DNA from: Methanobacteriota archaeon
GTDB taxonomy: Archaea; Halobacteriota; Methanomicrobia; Methanomicrobiales; Methanoculleaceae
DNA length: 19,772 nucleotides
Direction of reading: 5' to 3'
Assembly: GCA_023457135.1 (NCBI GenBank)
Contig: JAEWMO010000102.1
Coordinates: 1 to 19,772, forward strand
In this document: positions 5,920 to 14,053 of the stretch, piece after piece
Position numbering within the stretch: position 1 is the stretch's first letter
How the letters are laid out: the number at the start of each line of letters is the position of its first letter
The notes under the pieces: model-generated
Databases searched by the model: none
Told to the model about the DNA's origin: nothing
Seen by the model: the letters and a program-made list of their open reading frames with translations, nothing else
Translations under genes and position numbers: made by a program

Positions 5920-8771
5920 CCGGGAACGAGGAGAGCCGCCGGCGGCTCTTCCGCTACTACCCGGAGGACTTCGGGGCGCTCCCGGTGCGGGTTGTCCACA
6001 TGGACCTCGTCTTCGACGTCTACGACGGCCACACCCGGGTCGTCTCGGCCCTCACGGCCGATACTCTCAACACGCCGCTCGCGTCCCTCGACCTCAACGC
6101 CCGCGACCTCGACATCCTCCGCGTCGCGTGCGCCGGATACGAGACCGCGCACCGGTACGACCGGGGGAATGCGGTCCTCACGGTCACCTTCGACCCGCCG
6201 GTCCCGCCCCGGACCCGCTTCACCCTCGAGACCGAGACGATCTGCCGGCCGAGCAGCCACGTCCTCGAAGGGCTCTACTACGACGGCGCCTGTCCCGGCG
6301 GGGCGCCGACCCAGATCACCCAGTGCCAGCAGTGGGGGTTCCAGCGGCTGGTCCCCTGCCTCGACGACATGATCGCGAAGTGCACCTACAGAACGGTGAT
6401 CGTCGCGGACGACGGCTACACGAATACCATCTCAAACGGCGACCCCGCTGGACCGCGGATACCCTGCGGGCCCGGCCGCTCCGTCCAGGAGTATCGCAAT
6501 ACCACAACACCGATGGCCCCCTACCTCTTCTTCCTCGGCGTGGGGTGCTACGACACCTTCCGCCGGGAGTTCGAGTACCCCGACGGCCGGACGTTCGCCC
6601 TCGAACTCCTCGCAAAACCCGGCGCCGATCCGGCGGGGGCGGAGCGTGCGCTCGATATCCTCGTGGACGGGGTGATGTGGGTCCATCTCTTCACCGGCCG
6701 GAGGCAGTACCGCGACCGGGAGGTCAGGGAGGAGATCTGGCGGCTCGTGCGGGTCCGTGACGCGGCAAAGCGAGCCGGGGACCGGGAAGCCCTTGATGCG
6801 GCGCGGAAAGAACTCGCGAGGCTTGTTGCCGGTATCGAGACCGGCTACGCCTACACCGGGGCGGTCTACCGGGAGATCGCGATGCAGAACTCCGACTTCG
6901 GCGGGATGGAGAACGTCGGGAACACGACGATCGCGGCAAACCGGCTGATGCCCGGCCCCGATACGACCGACCCCGCCTTCGAGTACATGGCCGCGGTGAA
7001 GGTCCACGAGTACTACCACAACGAGAACGGTTCGGAGGTGACGGGGTGGAGTCCCTTCGAGATCTGGCTCAACGAGGCCGTGACGGTCCACATCGAGGAG
7101 AAGCACCACGCCTTCTTCTTCGGCGAGGCCTACTCCCGCCTCCGGACCGTCCTCGACATCCTCGAACCCTCGGCCGGGACGCTCGCCCTCGACCGGGGCG
7201 CGGGATCGATGCCGATCGAGCCCGACGGCTTCAACGACCCAAACGACCTCATCACCGGGGTCACCTACGTCAAAGCCCCGGAGTTCGTCAGGATGATCGA
7301 AACCCTGATGGGGAGGGAGAAGTTCGCCGAAGGGCTCGCCCTCTACCACGACCGGTTCCGGCACAGCAATGCCTCGCGAGCGGACTGGCTCCGCTGCATG
7401 GAGGAGGTCTCGGGCGAGGACTTCTCCGGCATGGCGGCGGTCTGGTTGAAGGAGAAGGAGTACCCGGTCCTCACCGTCACCCCCTCCTACGACCCCGACA
7501 CCCGGCGGTTCGGCCTCGCCTATCGCCAGAGCCGCTCGCCTGCCGGCCGAATGTGGGAGTTCCCGTTCCGGTTCGCGCTCGTCGACGCCGACGGCCGGGA
7601 TATCGCGGACCGGACCGTCCGCATCGCAGAGGAGGCGGGAGAGGTCGTCCTCGACGGCGTCGAGAGACCCGCGTTCCTCTCCCTCAACCGCGGCTACTCC
7701 TTCTACGGGAAGGTCGCCTACCGCCCGCCGGAGGACGACCTCTACCTCCAGGTGCTGAAGGATTCCGATATTATCGGCCGCTTTGCCGCGTTTGCGGCGC
7801 TCGCCGACCGGGAGATGCTCAGACTCCTCGAAAGCCCGGAGGCGGCCGTCTCCGGGAGGTTCGCAGACCTCTGCGCCGCGCTCCTTGCCGATGACGTTCT
7901 CATGAATGAGGCGGGCGGGCAGTTCCTCACCATCTTCCCCTCAGTCGAGGACGGGCGGTTCCGCCACCACTACCGGGCGCTTTACGACGCCAGAAAGAAG
8001 ATCCTCGCCGCCGTCGCCGCACGCAACCGCGAGACCCTGCTCGAGGTCTACCGGCGGGCGGCAGGCGCCCCGGCCGGGGACGGCACCCTCGAAGAGGAGG
8101 CAGCGGCGATCCGGCGGCGGCAGAGGAAGAATGCCGCACTCGCCATCCTCGCGACCCTCGACACCCCCGATGTCCACGAACTGCTCCTCCGCCAGTTCCG
8201 CGAGTCGGGGGCCGCGACCGACCGCCTCGTCGCGTTCTCGCTGATTCTCGAGAGCAGCGCCCCGGAACGGCAGGAGATCCTCGCGGCGTTCGCGGCCGAG
8301 TCGGCGAAGCGCCCGGTTGCGTGGGAGGCCTTCCTCGCCGCCGTCGCCGGGAGCGATACCGGCGACCTCGTCACGATCCTGCAGCGGATCGAGTCCTCCC
8401 CCGCCTTCTCGATCGAGCAGGCCGACCAGCAGCGGGCGCTGTATGCCCGGTTCGCGCTCAACAGGAAACGGTCGCTTGAGACCGAAGAGGGGCGGGCATA
8501 CCTCGCGGAGATCCTCCGGCGGCTCGCCCCGGTCAACGAGTACAGCACCGTCCGGGCGCTCGACGCCTTTGCGTTCATCGACGCGATGGAGGAGCGCCAC
8601 CGCGTTGCCGCGGTCGGGGTGCTCGCGGACCTCCTCGCCTCCCTCGACCCGGAGGCGCACCCGTCCGTCTACAACAGCACCCGCCGCTTCCTCCTCGGTG
8701 CGCCCGAGGCGGTCAGGACGTATGAAACGGAGCGCGGGGCAATCCCGGCACTCCGGGGGCTCAACTCCTGA
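5916..8771 (+). CDS. M1-family metallo-aminopeptidase, PepN-type
   Basis: Zinc aminopeptidase of 951 residues, cytoplasmic (no signal peptide), predicted to remove N-terminal residues from peptides. Seen: zinc motif HEYYH (H364, E365, H368) with the third ligand E387 in WLNEAVT, the exopeptidase motif GGMEN (329-333; usually GAMEN), and a catalytic Tyr in ITGVTYVK (Y451). The context HEYYHN..G..VT resembles bacterial PepN (HEYFHN) more than eukaryotic-type M1 enzymes. The N-terminal domain is beta-rich (1-250), followed by the catalytic domain, a beta-sandwich (about 510-600) and a long helical ARM/HEAT-like C-terminal domain (to 951). At 951 residues it is somewhat longer than E. coli PepN. 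The start is TTG 5916, overlapping the upstream stop (TTGA) behind GGCGGGAG; the alternative ATG 6000 would cut the N-terminal domain. The tail overlaps the convergent MBL gene by 11 nt. Confidence 0.93.
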   Translation: MTGNEESRRRLFRYYPEDFGALPVRVVHMDLVFDVYDGHTRVVSALTADTLNTPLASLDLNARDLDILRVACAGYETAHRYDRGNAVLTVTFDPPVPPRTRFTLETETICRPSSHVLEGLYYDGACPGGAPTQITQCQQWGFQRLVPCLDDMIAKCTYRTVIVADDGYTNTISNGDPAGPRIPCGPGRSVQEYRNTTTPMAPYLFFLGVGCYDTFRREFEYPDGRTFALELLAKPGADPAGAERALDILVDGVMWVHLFTGRRQYRDREVREEIWRLVRVRDAAKRAGDREALDAARKELARLVAGIETGYAYTGAVYREIAMQNSDFGGMENVGNTTIAANRLMPGPDTTDPAFEYMAAVKVHEYYHNENGSEVTGWSPFEIWLNEAVTVHIEEKHHAFFFGEAYSRLRTVLDILEPSAGTLALDRGAGSMPIEPDGFNDPNDLITGVTYVKAPEFVRMIETLMGREKFAEGLALYHDRFRHSNASRADWLRCMEEVSGEDFSGMAAVWLKEKEYPVLTVTPSYDPDTRRFGLAYRQSRSPAGRMWEFPFRFALVDADGRDIADRTVRIAEEAGEVVLDGVERPAFLSLNRGYSFYGKVAYRPPEDDLYLQVLKDSDIIGRFAAFAALADREMLRLLESPEAAVSGRFADLCAALLADDVLMNEAGGQFLTIFPSVEDGRFRHHYRALYDARKKILAAVAARNRETLLEVYRRAAGAPAGDGTLEEEAAAIRRRQRKNAALAILATLDTPDVHELLLRQFRESGAATDRLVAFSLILESSAPERQEILAAFAAESAKRPVAWEAFLAAVAGSDTGDLVTILQRIESSPAFSIEQADQQRALYARFALNRKRSLETEEGRAYLAEILRRLAPVNEYSTVRALDAFAFIDAMEERHRVAAVGVLADLLASLDPEAHPSVYNSTRRFLLGAPEAVRTYETERGAIPALRGLNS

Positions 8772-9609
8772 TCCCGTACTCGAGGTGCAGCCCGACGCCC
8801 GTCTCGCGGACGTCCGCGACCTTTGCGAGCGCAATCTTTGCCGCAAGCCCGGTGCAGTGGCAGGGGTGGAGGGCGGCCGGCCGCACCTCCGCAAAATAGT
8901 CGAGGATCCCCTGCATCTGCTCAGGCTGCGGGTCGAGGAGGTGGAACCCGCCGATGACGTCGGCCACCCGGTCGTCGCCGCAGACCTCGCGCGCCTGCTC
9001 GACGATCGAGCAGATGCCGGAGTGGGAGCACCCGGTGACGATGACGAGCCCCTCCGGCGTCCTGCAGGCGAGCGCCGTGTCGTCGGGGATCGTGTCCTCC
9101 CGGATACCGTCGGCGGTGTAGATGTAACTGCCCGACGGGGCCGGCTCGAACGAAAAGCGCCGCTCGATCTCGCCGAGGAAGACCAGGTCCTCGGTCAGCC
9201 AGAGGGGGGCCGTGGTGAGGAGGACCTTCCCGTGCCGGAAGAGCTCCTCGACCGAGAGGTGGCATCCGATCTCCCCGACGCCGTTGCAGCTCCGGGTAAG
9301 GAAGGCGTCCGGGTGGGCGATGAACGTGGGCTCGACCCGCTCCCGGCCCTCGATGATCGCCTCGGTATGGAGGCGGATCAGGGCGTCGAGGCCCCAGGTA
9401 TGGTCGAGGTGGCCGTGGGAGAGGACGATCTCGCTGACGCTGAGGAGGTCGATCCCCATCTTCCGGGCGTTGGTGATGAGGACGTCCGAGTAGCCGGCGT
9501 CGAAGAGGAGGCGGGTCTCGCCGTCCTCGATGTAGATCGAGAGCCCGGGTTCCGCGAGAAAGTAACGGTCGGTGAGCGTGGCGTTATCCACGAGGACCGT
9601 CAGCCTCAC
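8761..9609 (-). CDS. MBL-fold metallo-hydrolase (COG1237 type)
   Basis: 282-residue metallo-beta-lactamase-fold protein. Seen: VLSHGHLDHTWGL with the dinuclear metal motif HxHxDH (H65, H67, D69, H70), a later TGCSHSGI, and near the C-terminus GGFHL and HPCHCTG, the pattern of COG1237. Members are often annotated as dihydropterin-ribofuranosylaminobenzene-phosphate synthases after a methanogen homologue; that role is not proven, so only hydrolase/MBL fold is firm. Start GTG 9609 is chosen because GGAGGT (9617-9622, minus strand) precedes it by 7 nt; the frame is open further but without homology-like sequence. Convergent with the M1 aminopeptidase; the last 11 nt overlap. There is no signal peptide, so it is cytoplasmic. 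Confidence 0.88.
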   Translation of the reverse strand: MRLTVLVDNATLTDRYFLAEPGLSIYIEDGETRLLFDAGYSDVLITNARKMGIDLLSVSEIVLSHGHLDHTWGLDALIRLHTEAIIEGRERVEPTFIAHPDAFLTRSCNGVGEIGCHLSVEELFRHGKVLLTTAPLWLTEDLVFLGEIERRFSFEPAPSGSYIYTADGIREDTIPDDTALACRTPEGLVIVTGCSHSGICSIVEQAREVCGDDRVADVIGGFHLLDPQPEQMQGILDYFAEVRPAALHPCHCTGLAAKIALAKVADVRETGVGLHLEYGIRS

Positions 9610-9824
9610 GGCCCGCACCTCCCGGCAGGAACGTTCAGGCCGCCGGAGACCGGGGGCGCGCTCGGGTCCATGCAGATACTGGGTGCGTTGCGGGTAAGAA
9701 GGTTTCCCGGAGCCGGGCCCCCTCGCCTGCCCTTTGAGCCGCCGGTCCGCGAAGAAACTTTCCCGGCCCGTCTCCCGAAGAAAAGAAATCCCTGACCGCC
9801 AGAGATCTCCTCGAGAAGATACCC

Positions 9825-10217
9825 ATGATAGACATACTCGAATCAACCTTCTCTCCGGGAAGACCGGAGGACCTCGAACCGCTCGGCCTTGCCGTGGGCA
9901 CGCGGGTCGCGCTCGACCGCCTCAAGGACCTGCAGGAGCATCACGGGTTTGAGGCCATCCTCTACTTCGACGAAGGCCTCGCCCGGAACTCGACGCTCGG
10001 CGCCGATGCCGTCGACTTCCGGATCCTCCCGGTCCAGGCCCGGCCGTTCATGCCGCTCGCGGTCTTCCTGAAGGTCATGGCGGAGCACGACCCGGAGTTC
10101 GCGGACCGGATGCGACAGGAGCCCCCGGAGGTCGAGATTCTCGAGACCGGGACGATGGACCGCTGCTCCGGGTGCGTCCACTGCATAAAGCAGTACGTCA
10201 AAGGGCTGCTGCTGTAG
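9825..10217 (+). CDS. Small protein with C-terminal CxxCxxC, unknown function
   Basis: 130 residues; I do not recognise the family. Seen: a compact alpha/beta body (residues 1-105, including GFEAILYFDEGLA and DFRILPVQARPFMPLAVFLKV) and a C-terminal CSGCVHC (C114, C117, C120, with H119), followed by a basic tail IKQYVKGLLL. The Cys spacing suggests a metal or Fe-S site or a redox role, but three Cys plus one His near the very end could also be a dimeric zinc site. Start ATG 9825 has no strong ribosome site; AT-rich AAAAGAAAT around 9780-9789 might be its promoter. Stops 11 nt from the convergent 2H phosphoesterase gene. Confidence 0.72.
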   Translation: MIDILESTFSPGRPEDLEPLGLAVGTRVALDRLKDLQEHHGFEAILYFDEGLARNSTLGADAVDFRILPVQARPFMPLAVFLKVMAEHDPEFADRMRQEPPEVEILETGTMDRCSGCVHCIKQYVKGLLL

Positions 10218-10227
10218 CCCTTCCCCA

Positions 10228-10887
10228 TCACCGGGCCGCCCCGCCGGGAGCGGCGAGCCGTCCGGTTCCGAGGCCGAACCCGGCAAGGACCCGCCGGCAG
10301 GTGCAGTGGGCGCCCAGGTGGCAGACGGCCGCCTTCGCCACCTCGAACCGGAGAGGGAGATCGAGCCCGGGGATCAACTCCGGAAGGTCGCCGTATCCCA
10401 GGGTTATGTGCGGGGAGTAGTGCTCGTACGCCCCGGTCTTCATGAACCGGGCAAGGCAGTCGACGGACGGGGCGGACACCTCTCCCATAAACATCCCCGG
10501 TCCTGCCGGGGGTGCGGCATGGGGCATGACGGCGTTCATCACGGTCTTGTGGAAGAGCTGGAGGATCTCCGCCCGGTGGATATGGAAGACCGGGACGATC
10601 CCTCCCGTGCCGGTGCGGCGCTTCGCGACGGCGTCGATGGTCACGGTCATGGGCGAGCACTGCCGGGTGATCCGATCCATTCTTGCGACAATCTCCGGGA
10701 TATCCTCGCGTTTCGCCGGGAGCATCGCGACCGTTATGTGCGGGAGACAGTCCTCGTGGTCGAGACGTATCCCGCCGTCCTGATTGCCGGCAAGAAGGGT
10801 CCGGTTCGCGCTGATCGCCAGATCCATGATCGGGCCGGGCGGCAGAAGGACGATATCGACGGCAACGGTATCGGGCAGTTCATACAT
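10228..10887 (-). CDS. 2H phosphoesterase-like protein (2'-5' RNA ligase family)
   Basis: 219 residues. Seen: the two histidine motifs of the 2H superfamily, PHITVAML (H50) and PHITLGYG (H160), one per half of the duplicated fold, and a C-terminal CHLGAHCTCRRVLAGFGLG, which matches the usual end of COG1514-like members. Enzymes of this fold hydrolyse or form 2'-5' or 2',3'-cyclic phosphodiester bonds in RNA or nucleotides. Here the histidines are 110 residues apart, more than in the small LigT enzymes, with an insert rich in Pro/Gly/Met (about 125-140). The Cys-rich tail CTC is also notable. Start ATG 10887 lacks a ribosome site; CCTTTTCTACC at about 10909-10919 (minus strand) could be a TATA box for a leaderless mRNA. 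Substrate unknown. Confidence 0.85.
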   Translation of the reverse strand: MYELPDTVAVDIVLLPPGPIMDLAISANRTLLAGNQDGGIRLDHEDCLPHITVAMLPAKREDIPEIVARMDRITRQCSPMTVTIDAVAKRRTGTGGIVPVFHIHRAEILQLFHKTVMNAVMPHAAPPAGPGMFMGEVSAPSVDCLARFMKTGAYEHYSPHITLGYGDLPELIPGLDLPLRFEVAKAAVCHLGAHCTCRRVLAGFGLGTGRLAAPGGAAR

Positions 10888-10959
10888 GGTGTGCCGGTCG
10901 GGCAGCGGGGGTAGAAAAGGGTTTTCCTCCGGGACCGGCAGCCTCTGTCGTGGCTCTGC

Positions 10960-11160
10960 TCACCACTTCACGCCGAAGATCGGCTCCTCCTCGACGATGT
11001 TCGTGATCCTCCGGACGCTTGCCTCCACCGGGACGTCTTCTCCGCTGCAGAGCCCCTGTTTGAGCTGTTCAAGGCCGGCAGCCACCGAATCGTCCTTTGA
11101 GCGGACACCGTCCACGGTCACCCGGAACGTCAGCGTTACCAGCCACTGGGTCGTCTCCAT
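10960..11160 (-). CDS. Small hypothetical protein
   Basis: 66 residues from ATG 11160 (METTQWLVTLTFRVTVDG...), stop 10962-10960. Seen: an N-terminal beta-like segment (WLVTLTFRVTV), a helical middle (VAAGLEQLKQGL) and a second beta-like end (VRRITNIVEEEPIFGVKW); the pattern suggests a small alpha/beta fold. No known family is recognised. A TTG five codons upstream is possible, but ATG is preferred: the purine-rich GAGGGGAGGAG directly before it can serve as the ribosome site. TTTTATC at about 11204-11210 (minus strand) could be its TATA box. It stands alone, 72 nt upstream of the 2H gene on the same strand. Confidence 0.68.
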   Translation of the reverse strand: METTQWLVTLTFRVTVDGVRSKDDSVAAGLEQLKQGLCSGEDVPVEASVRRITNIVEEEPIFGVKW

Positions 11161-11175
11161 CTCCTCCCCTCTCAA

Positions 11176-11561
11176 CGAAGACGGAGTATACGGTCACCGG
11201 GAGATAAAAGCAGCTCATGACCCCGCAGTGGGACCCCCGGACCGGGGCGGGAGCGAGAGAATAACCGGGAAACGAGAACGGGGAGAGGCAGCACACGATA
11301 CGGGCATACCGGATGTGAGGACGTATAGAGAGGGTATAGAGCGTTGTACCGGAAATGAAGGTATTTTGTTACTGCTCATCCGGCCGACCAGCCCATGCTG
11401 ACCCCCCGTATCCCGTGCACAGTATAATTTTAAGAAGATAAAAAGTTTTTAGTCGGGAACACCACCCTCGGGGCATTACAGGGAGAGCCGGGCACAACGG
11501 TTATATAGAAACACCGGCGATTCCCGGGCTCCGGCGTTTCGGATCGCGGAGGGAGAGAGAG
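11176..11561. other. Intergenic region with AT-rich island
   Basis: About 390 nt without a supported gene. It holds a direct repeat GTATAGAG at 11323-11330 and 11334-11341 (11-nt period), an AT-rich island at about 11423-11453 (TATAATTTTAAGAAGATAAAAAG...), and the TATA box and ribosome site of the 11562 operon at its right end. The left end holds the likely promoter of the minus-strand small protein. Confidence 0.6.
11501..11508 (+). promoter_or_regulatory. TATA box of the CARDB/FtsX/ABC operon
   Basis: TTATATAG, flanked by GC-rich sequence, about 57 nt upstream of ATG 11562. A start near 11530 would leave a leader of about 30 nt containing GGAGGGAG at 11548-11555. Confidence 0.6.
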
Positions 11562-12839
11562 ATGGCGGGGATGTCCGGGATGCAGCCGCAGAGGGCGACG
11601 GGGAGATGCCCGGCAGGAGTTATCATAGCCGCATTCATCCTGATCCTGCTGCTCGTCCCGGCAACGGCAACGGCACAGGGGCCGACGGTGATCGTCTCCA
11701 ACTACACCGTCACCCCGGCCGTCCTGATGCCCGGCGACGAAGGGACGATCACGGTGGTCCTCTCGAGCACCGCGTCCCCCACCGCCGGGTCCCCGCTCGC
11801 GATCCAGCTCGACTCCGGGGCCGGCGGGATGAACACCACGCAACCGGCCGCGGAGAACGCCTACATCCAGAGTATCCTCTTAAACGGCGAGGGTGTCGAG
11901 GTCCTGACGGGGAGCTTCCAGGACCTCGGGGAGATAGGCCCCGGCCAGTCCTTCCCGATCACTTTCCTGATCCGCGCCCCGGGCGAGGAGGGGATCTACT
12001 TTCCCGAGGTCTGGGTCAGCGTCCGGGACGGGGCCAGCGTGCGCTACCCGGTGCCGGTGAACGTCAACTCCGCGTATGCCCTTGCCAGAAAGCCGGCCCT
12101 CAGGGTGGAGAGGACCGTCCCCGCCTCCGTCGATCCCGGCGATCCGTTCAACGTCACGCTCATCATTCAGAATGAGGGGCAGGCAAGCGCAGGCGACGTC
12201 TCCATCCGCATCAACACATCCTCCGATGCCATCACCCTCGGGGACCCGGAGAACTACTACATCCCCGAACTCGGTCCTGGGGAGTCGTCGGTCCTGAACC
12301 TGACCTTCGAGACCGATACCGCCGCACCGCTCGGACTCACCCCGATCGTCGTCGACATCACCTACCGGAACGCCGAACTCAAGACGTTCCGGCAGGCGGC
12401 GACGATCGGCGTCCCCATCGTCGGCCACGCCGAGATGGGCATCGCCTCCATCAGGACCGATCCCGTCCGGATCACCGCCGGGAGCCCGGTCGACGTGACG
12501 ATCCGGCTTGAGAACACCGGAACGGCGGATGCAAAATCGGTCCGGGCGACCATCGACGACATCCCCCTCGCCGGGACAAAAGAGTCGTTCCTCGGCACGA
12601 TTGAGCCGGGCAACGACGCCCCCGCCGTCTTCGCCCTCGACGCCGACCGGGCGGGAGCGTTCGACTACACCCTCACGATAGAGTATGTCGACGACTACGG
12701 GGCGCATACAACCCGCCAGGCGCTGCAGGTGGTTGTTGCGGACAGAAACCCCGTCCCGGCGCTCGCCGTCGCGGCGGTGGTCCTCATCATCGCCGCTCTG
12801 GCCCTGATCTACTGGTACCGGAGACGGAAGGAGGGGTGA
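11562..12839 (+). CDS. Secreted, membrane-anchored CARDB-like protein
   Basis: 425 residues. Seen: an N-terminal signal peptide (hydrophobic about 18-33, cleavage likely after ATATA near 38), an extracellular region of about three beta-sandwich units (about 40-165, 170-285, 290-395) with CARDB/APHP-like phrases such as VDPGDPFNVTLIIQNEG and ITAGSPVDVTIRLENTG, and a C-terminal transmembrane helix (about 400-418) followed by YRRRKEG. Several N-x-S/T sequons (NYT, NTT, NVT, NTS, NLT) fit archaeal N-glycosylation. Start ATG 11562 has GGAGGGAG upstream. It is followed after 1 nt by the FtsX permease gene, so it is probably the extracytoplasmic partner of that ABC complex. This arrangement, in a cell without an outer membrane, suggests cell-surface binding or signalling, not lipoprotein release to an outer membrane (inference). 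Confidence 0.85.
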   Translation: MAGMSGMQPQRATGRCPAGVIIAAFILILLLVPATATAQGPTVIVSNYTVTPAVLMPGDEGTITVVLSSTASPTAGSPLAIQLDSGAGGMNTTQPAAENAYIQSILLNGEGVEVLTGSFQDLGEIGPGQSFPITFLIRAPGEEGIYFPEVWVSVRDGASVRYPVPVNVNSAYALARKPALRVERTVPASVDPGDPFNVTLIIQNEGQASAGDVSIRINTSSDAITLGDPENYYIPELGPGESSVLNLTFETDTAAPLGLTPIVVDITYRNAELKTFRQAATIGVPIVGHAEMGIASIRTDPVRITAGSPVDVTIRLENTGTADAKSVRATIDDIPLAGTKESFLGTIEPGNDAPAVFALDADRAGAFDYTLTIEYVDDYGAHTTRQALQVVVADRNPVPALAVAAVVLIIAALALIYWYRRRKEG

Positions 12840-12840
12840 C

Positions 12841-14049
12841 GTGGCCGTGCTTGCGGGCCTCAGGGTCTCCGCGTTCCTCGCCTGGAAGTCCATCCGGCGG
12901 GGGAGCAAGGGGACGCTCGTCCTCACCATCATGATCGTCGCCCTCATCTTCGTGAACCTGGTCTTCCTGCCGTCGATCATCTCCGGGGTCGTCGAGACCT
13001 TCGATGCCCAGTCGATCGACTTCGACTTCGGGAACCTGGTCGTCGAGCCCCGCGAGGGCAGCCAGTATATCGACGGCGTCGCATCCCTCCAGAGGCAGAT
13101 CGAGCGCATACCGGGGATCACCGGCACGTCCCCGCGGACGGCCGCAGGTGTCACCTACTTCTATAAGGGCCGCAACACCGCAAGCACGCTCTACGGCATA
13201 AATCCCGAGGACGAGCGGTCGGTGACCCGGATCGCCGAGTTCATGACCGAGGGGGAGTTCCTCTCGAACGGCGACACCGACGCGATCGTCATGGGCGCGA
13301 CCCTTGCGGGGACGGAGGGGGACGAGGGGGGCGGCCTCCCCACGCTTGAGGGGGTCATGGTCGGCGACTCGGTGAGGGTGGACTACCCGAACGGCGAAAC
13401 AAGGACCTACCGGGTGAAGGGGATCTTCGAGACCCAGTCCTTCGGCGTCGATACGTCGGCCTTCGTCACCAACCGCGAGATGAGCGAGGTGCTCGGCCTC
13501 CAGGATCAGGCGTCCGTGATCCTGGTGAAGACCGAAGAGAACGGGAGGGAAGAGGAGTTCAAGAGAGAACTGCTCTCCTACGGCATCCAGGAGGAGGTCC
13601 GGACATACCGGGAGAAGGCGGGAGGGTTCGTCGACCAGGCGATCCAGAGTTTCAACATCATCAACGCGATCTCGACGCTTGTCAGCCTGATCATCGCCAT
13701 CGTGGTGATCTTCATCGTGATCTTCATCAACACCGTGAACCGGCGGCGGCAGATCGGGATCTTAAAGGCGATCGGGATCGACCAGCAGATCATCATCAAC
13801 TCCTACGTTCTCCAGGTGCTCTTCATCACCGTGGTCGGGGCGCTCGTCGGGATGGTGCTGAATGCCGGCGTGACGACCTACCTGACCGCCTACCCGCTCG
13901 TCTTCCCCGGCGGCCCGGTCTACCCGGTCGTGGAGGCGTCGGCGGTCCTCTGGAGCGTCGCGAGCCTCTTTGCGGTCTCGCTCCCGGCGGGCTACATCCC
14001 GGCATGGCGGATCGCGCGGGAGGATATCCTCACCGCGATCAGGGGTTGA
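12841..14049 (+). CDS. FtsX/MacB-type ABC transporter permease
   Basis: 402 residues from GTG 12841, preceded by GGAGGGGTGA. Seen: a short basic N-terminus, TM1 about 25-47, a large extracytoplasmic MacB-like core domain (about 50-270), then three C-terminal helices (about 275-299, 325-345, 368-388). NRRRQIGILKAIGID is the cytoplasmic coupling helix typical of FtsX/LolC/MacB permeases, and the end PAWRIAREDILTAIRG matches the family's usual tail. These permeases work as mechanotransmission devices coupled to a cytosolic ATPase rather than as classical pumps. It lies 1 nt after the CARDB-like gene and 4 nt before the ATPase gene, a tight operon. The substrate is unknown; with the surface partner it may drive changes in the envelope or export. 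Confidence 0.92.
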   Translation: MAVLAGLRVSAFLAWKSIRRGSKGTLVLTIMIVALIFVNLVFLPSIISGVVETFDAQSIDFDFGNLVVEPREGSQYIDGVASLQRQIERIPGITGTSPRTAAGVTYFYKGRNTASTLYGINPEDERSVTRIAEFMTEGEFLSNGDTDAIVMGATLAGTEGDEGGGLPTLEGVMVGDSVRVDYPNGETRTYRVKGIFETQSFGVDTSAFVTNREMSEVLGLQDQASVILVKTEENGREEEFKRELLSYGIQEEVRTYREKAGGFVDQAIQSFNIINAISTLVSLIIAIVVIFIVIFINTVNRRRQIGILKAIGIDQQIIINSYVLQVLFITVVGALVGMVLNAGVTTYLTAYPLVFPGGPVYPVVEASAVLWSVASLFAVSLPAGYIPAWRIAREDILTAIRG

Positions 14050-14053
14050 TGCG

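Noticed and set aside
7941..8894. Minus-strand open frame opposite the M1 aminopeptidase 3' end
   Set aside because: Antisense of a well-supported gene and with low-complexity Arg/Glu/Gly composition.
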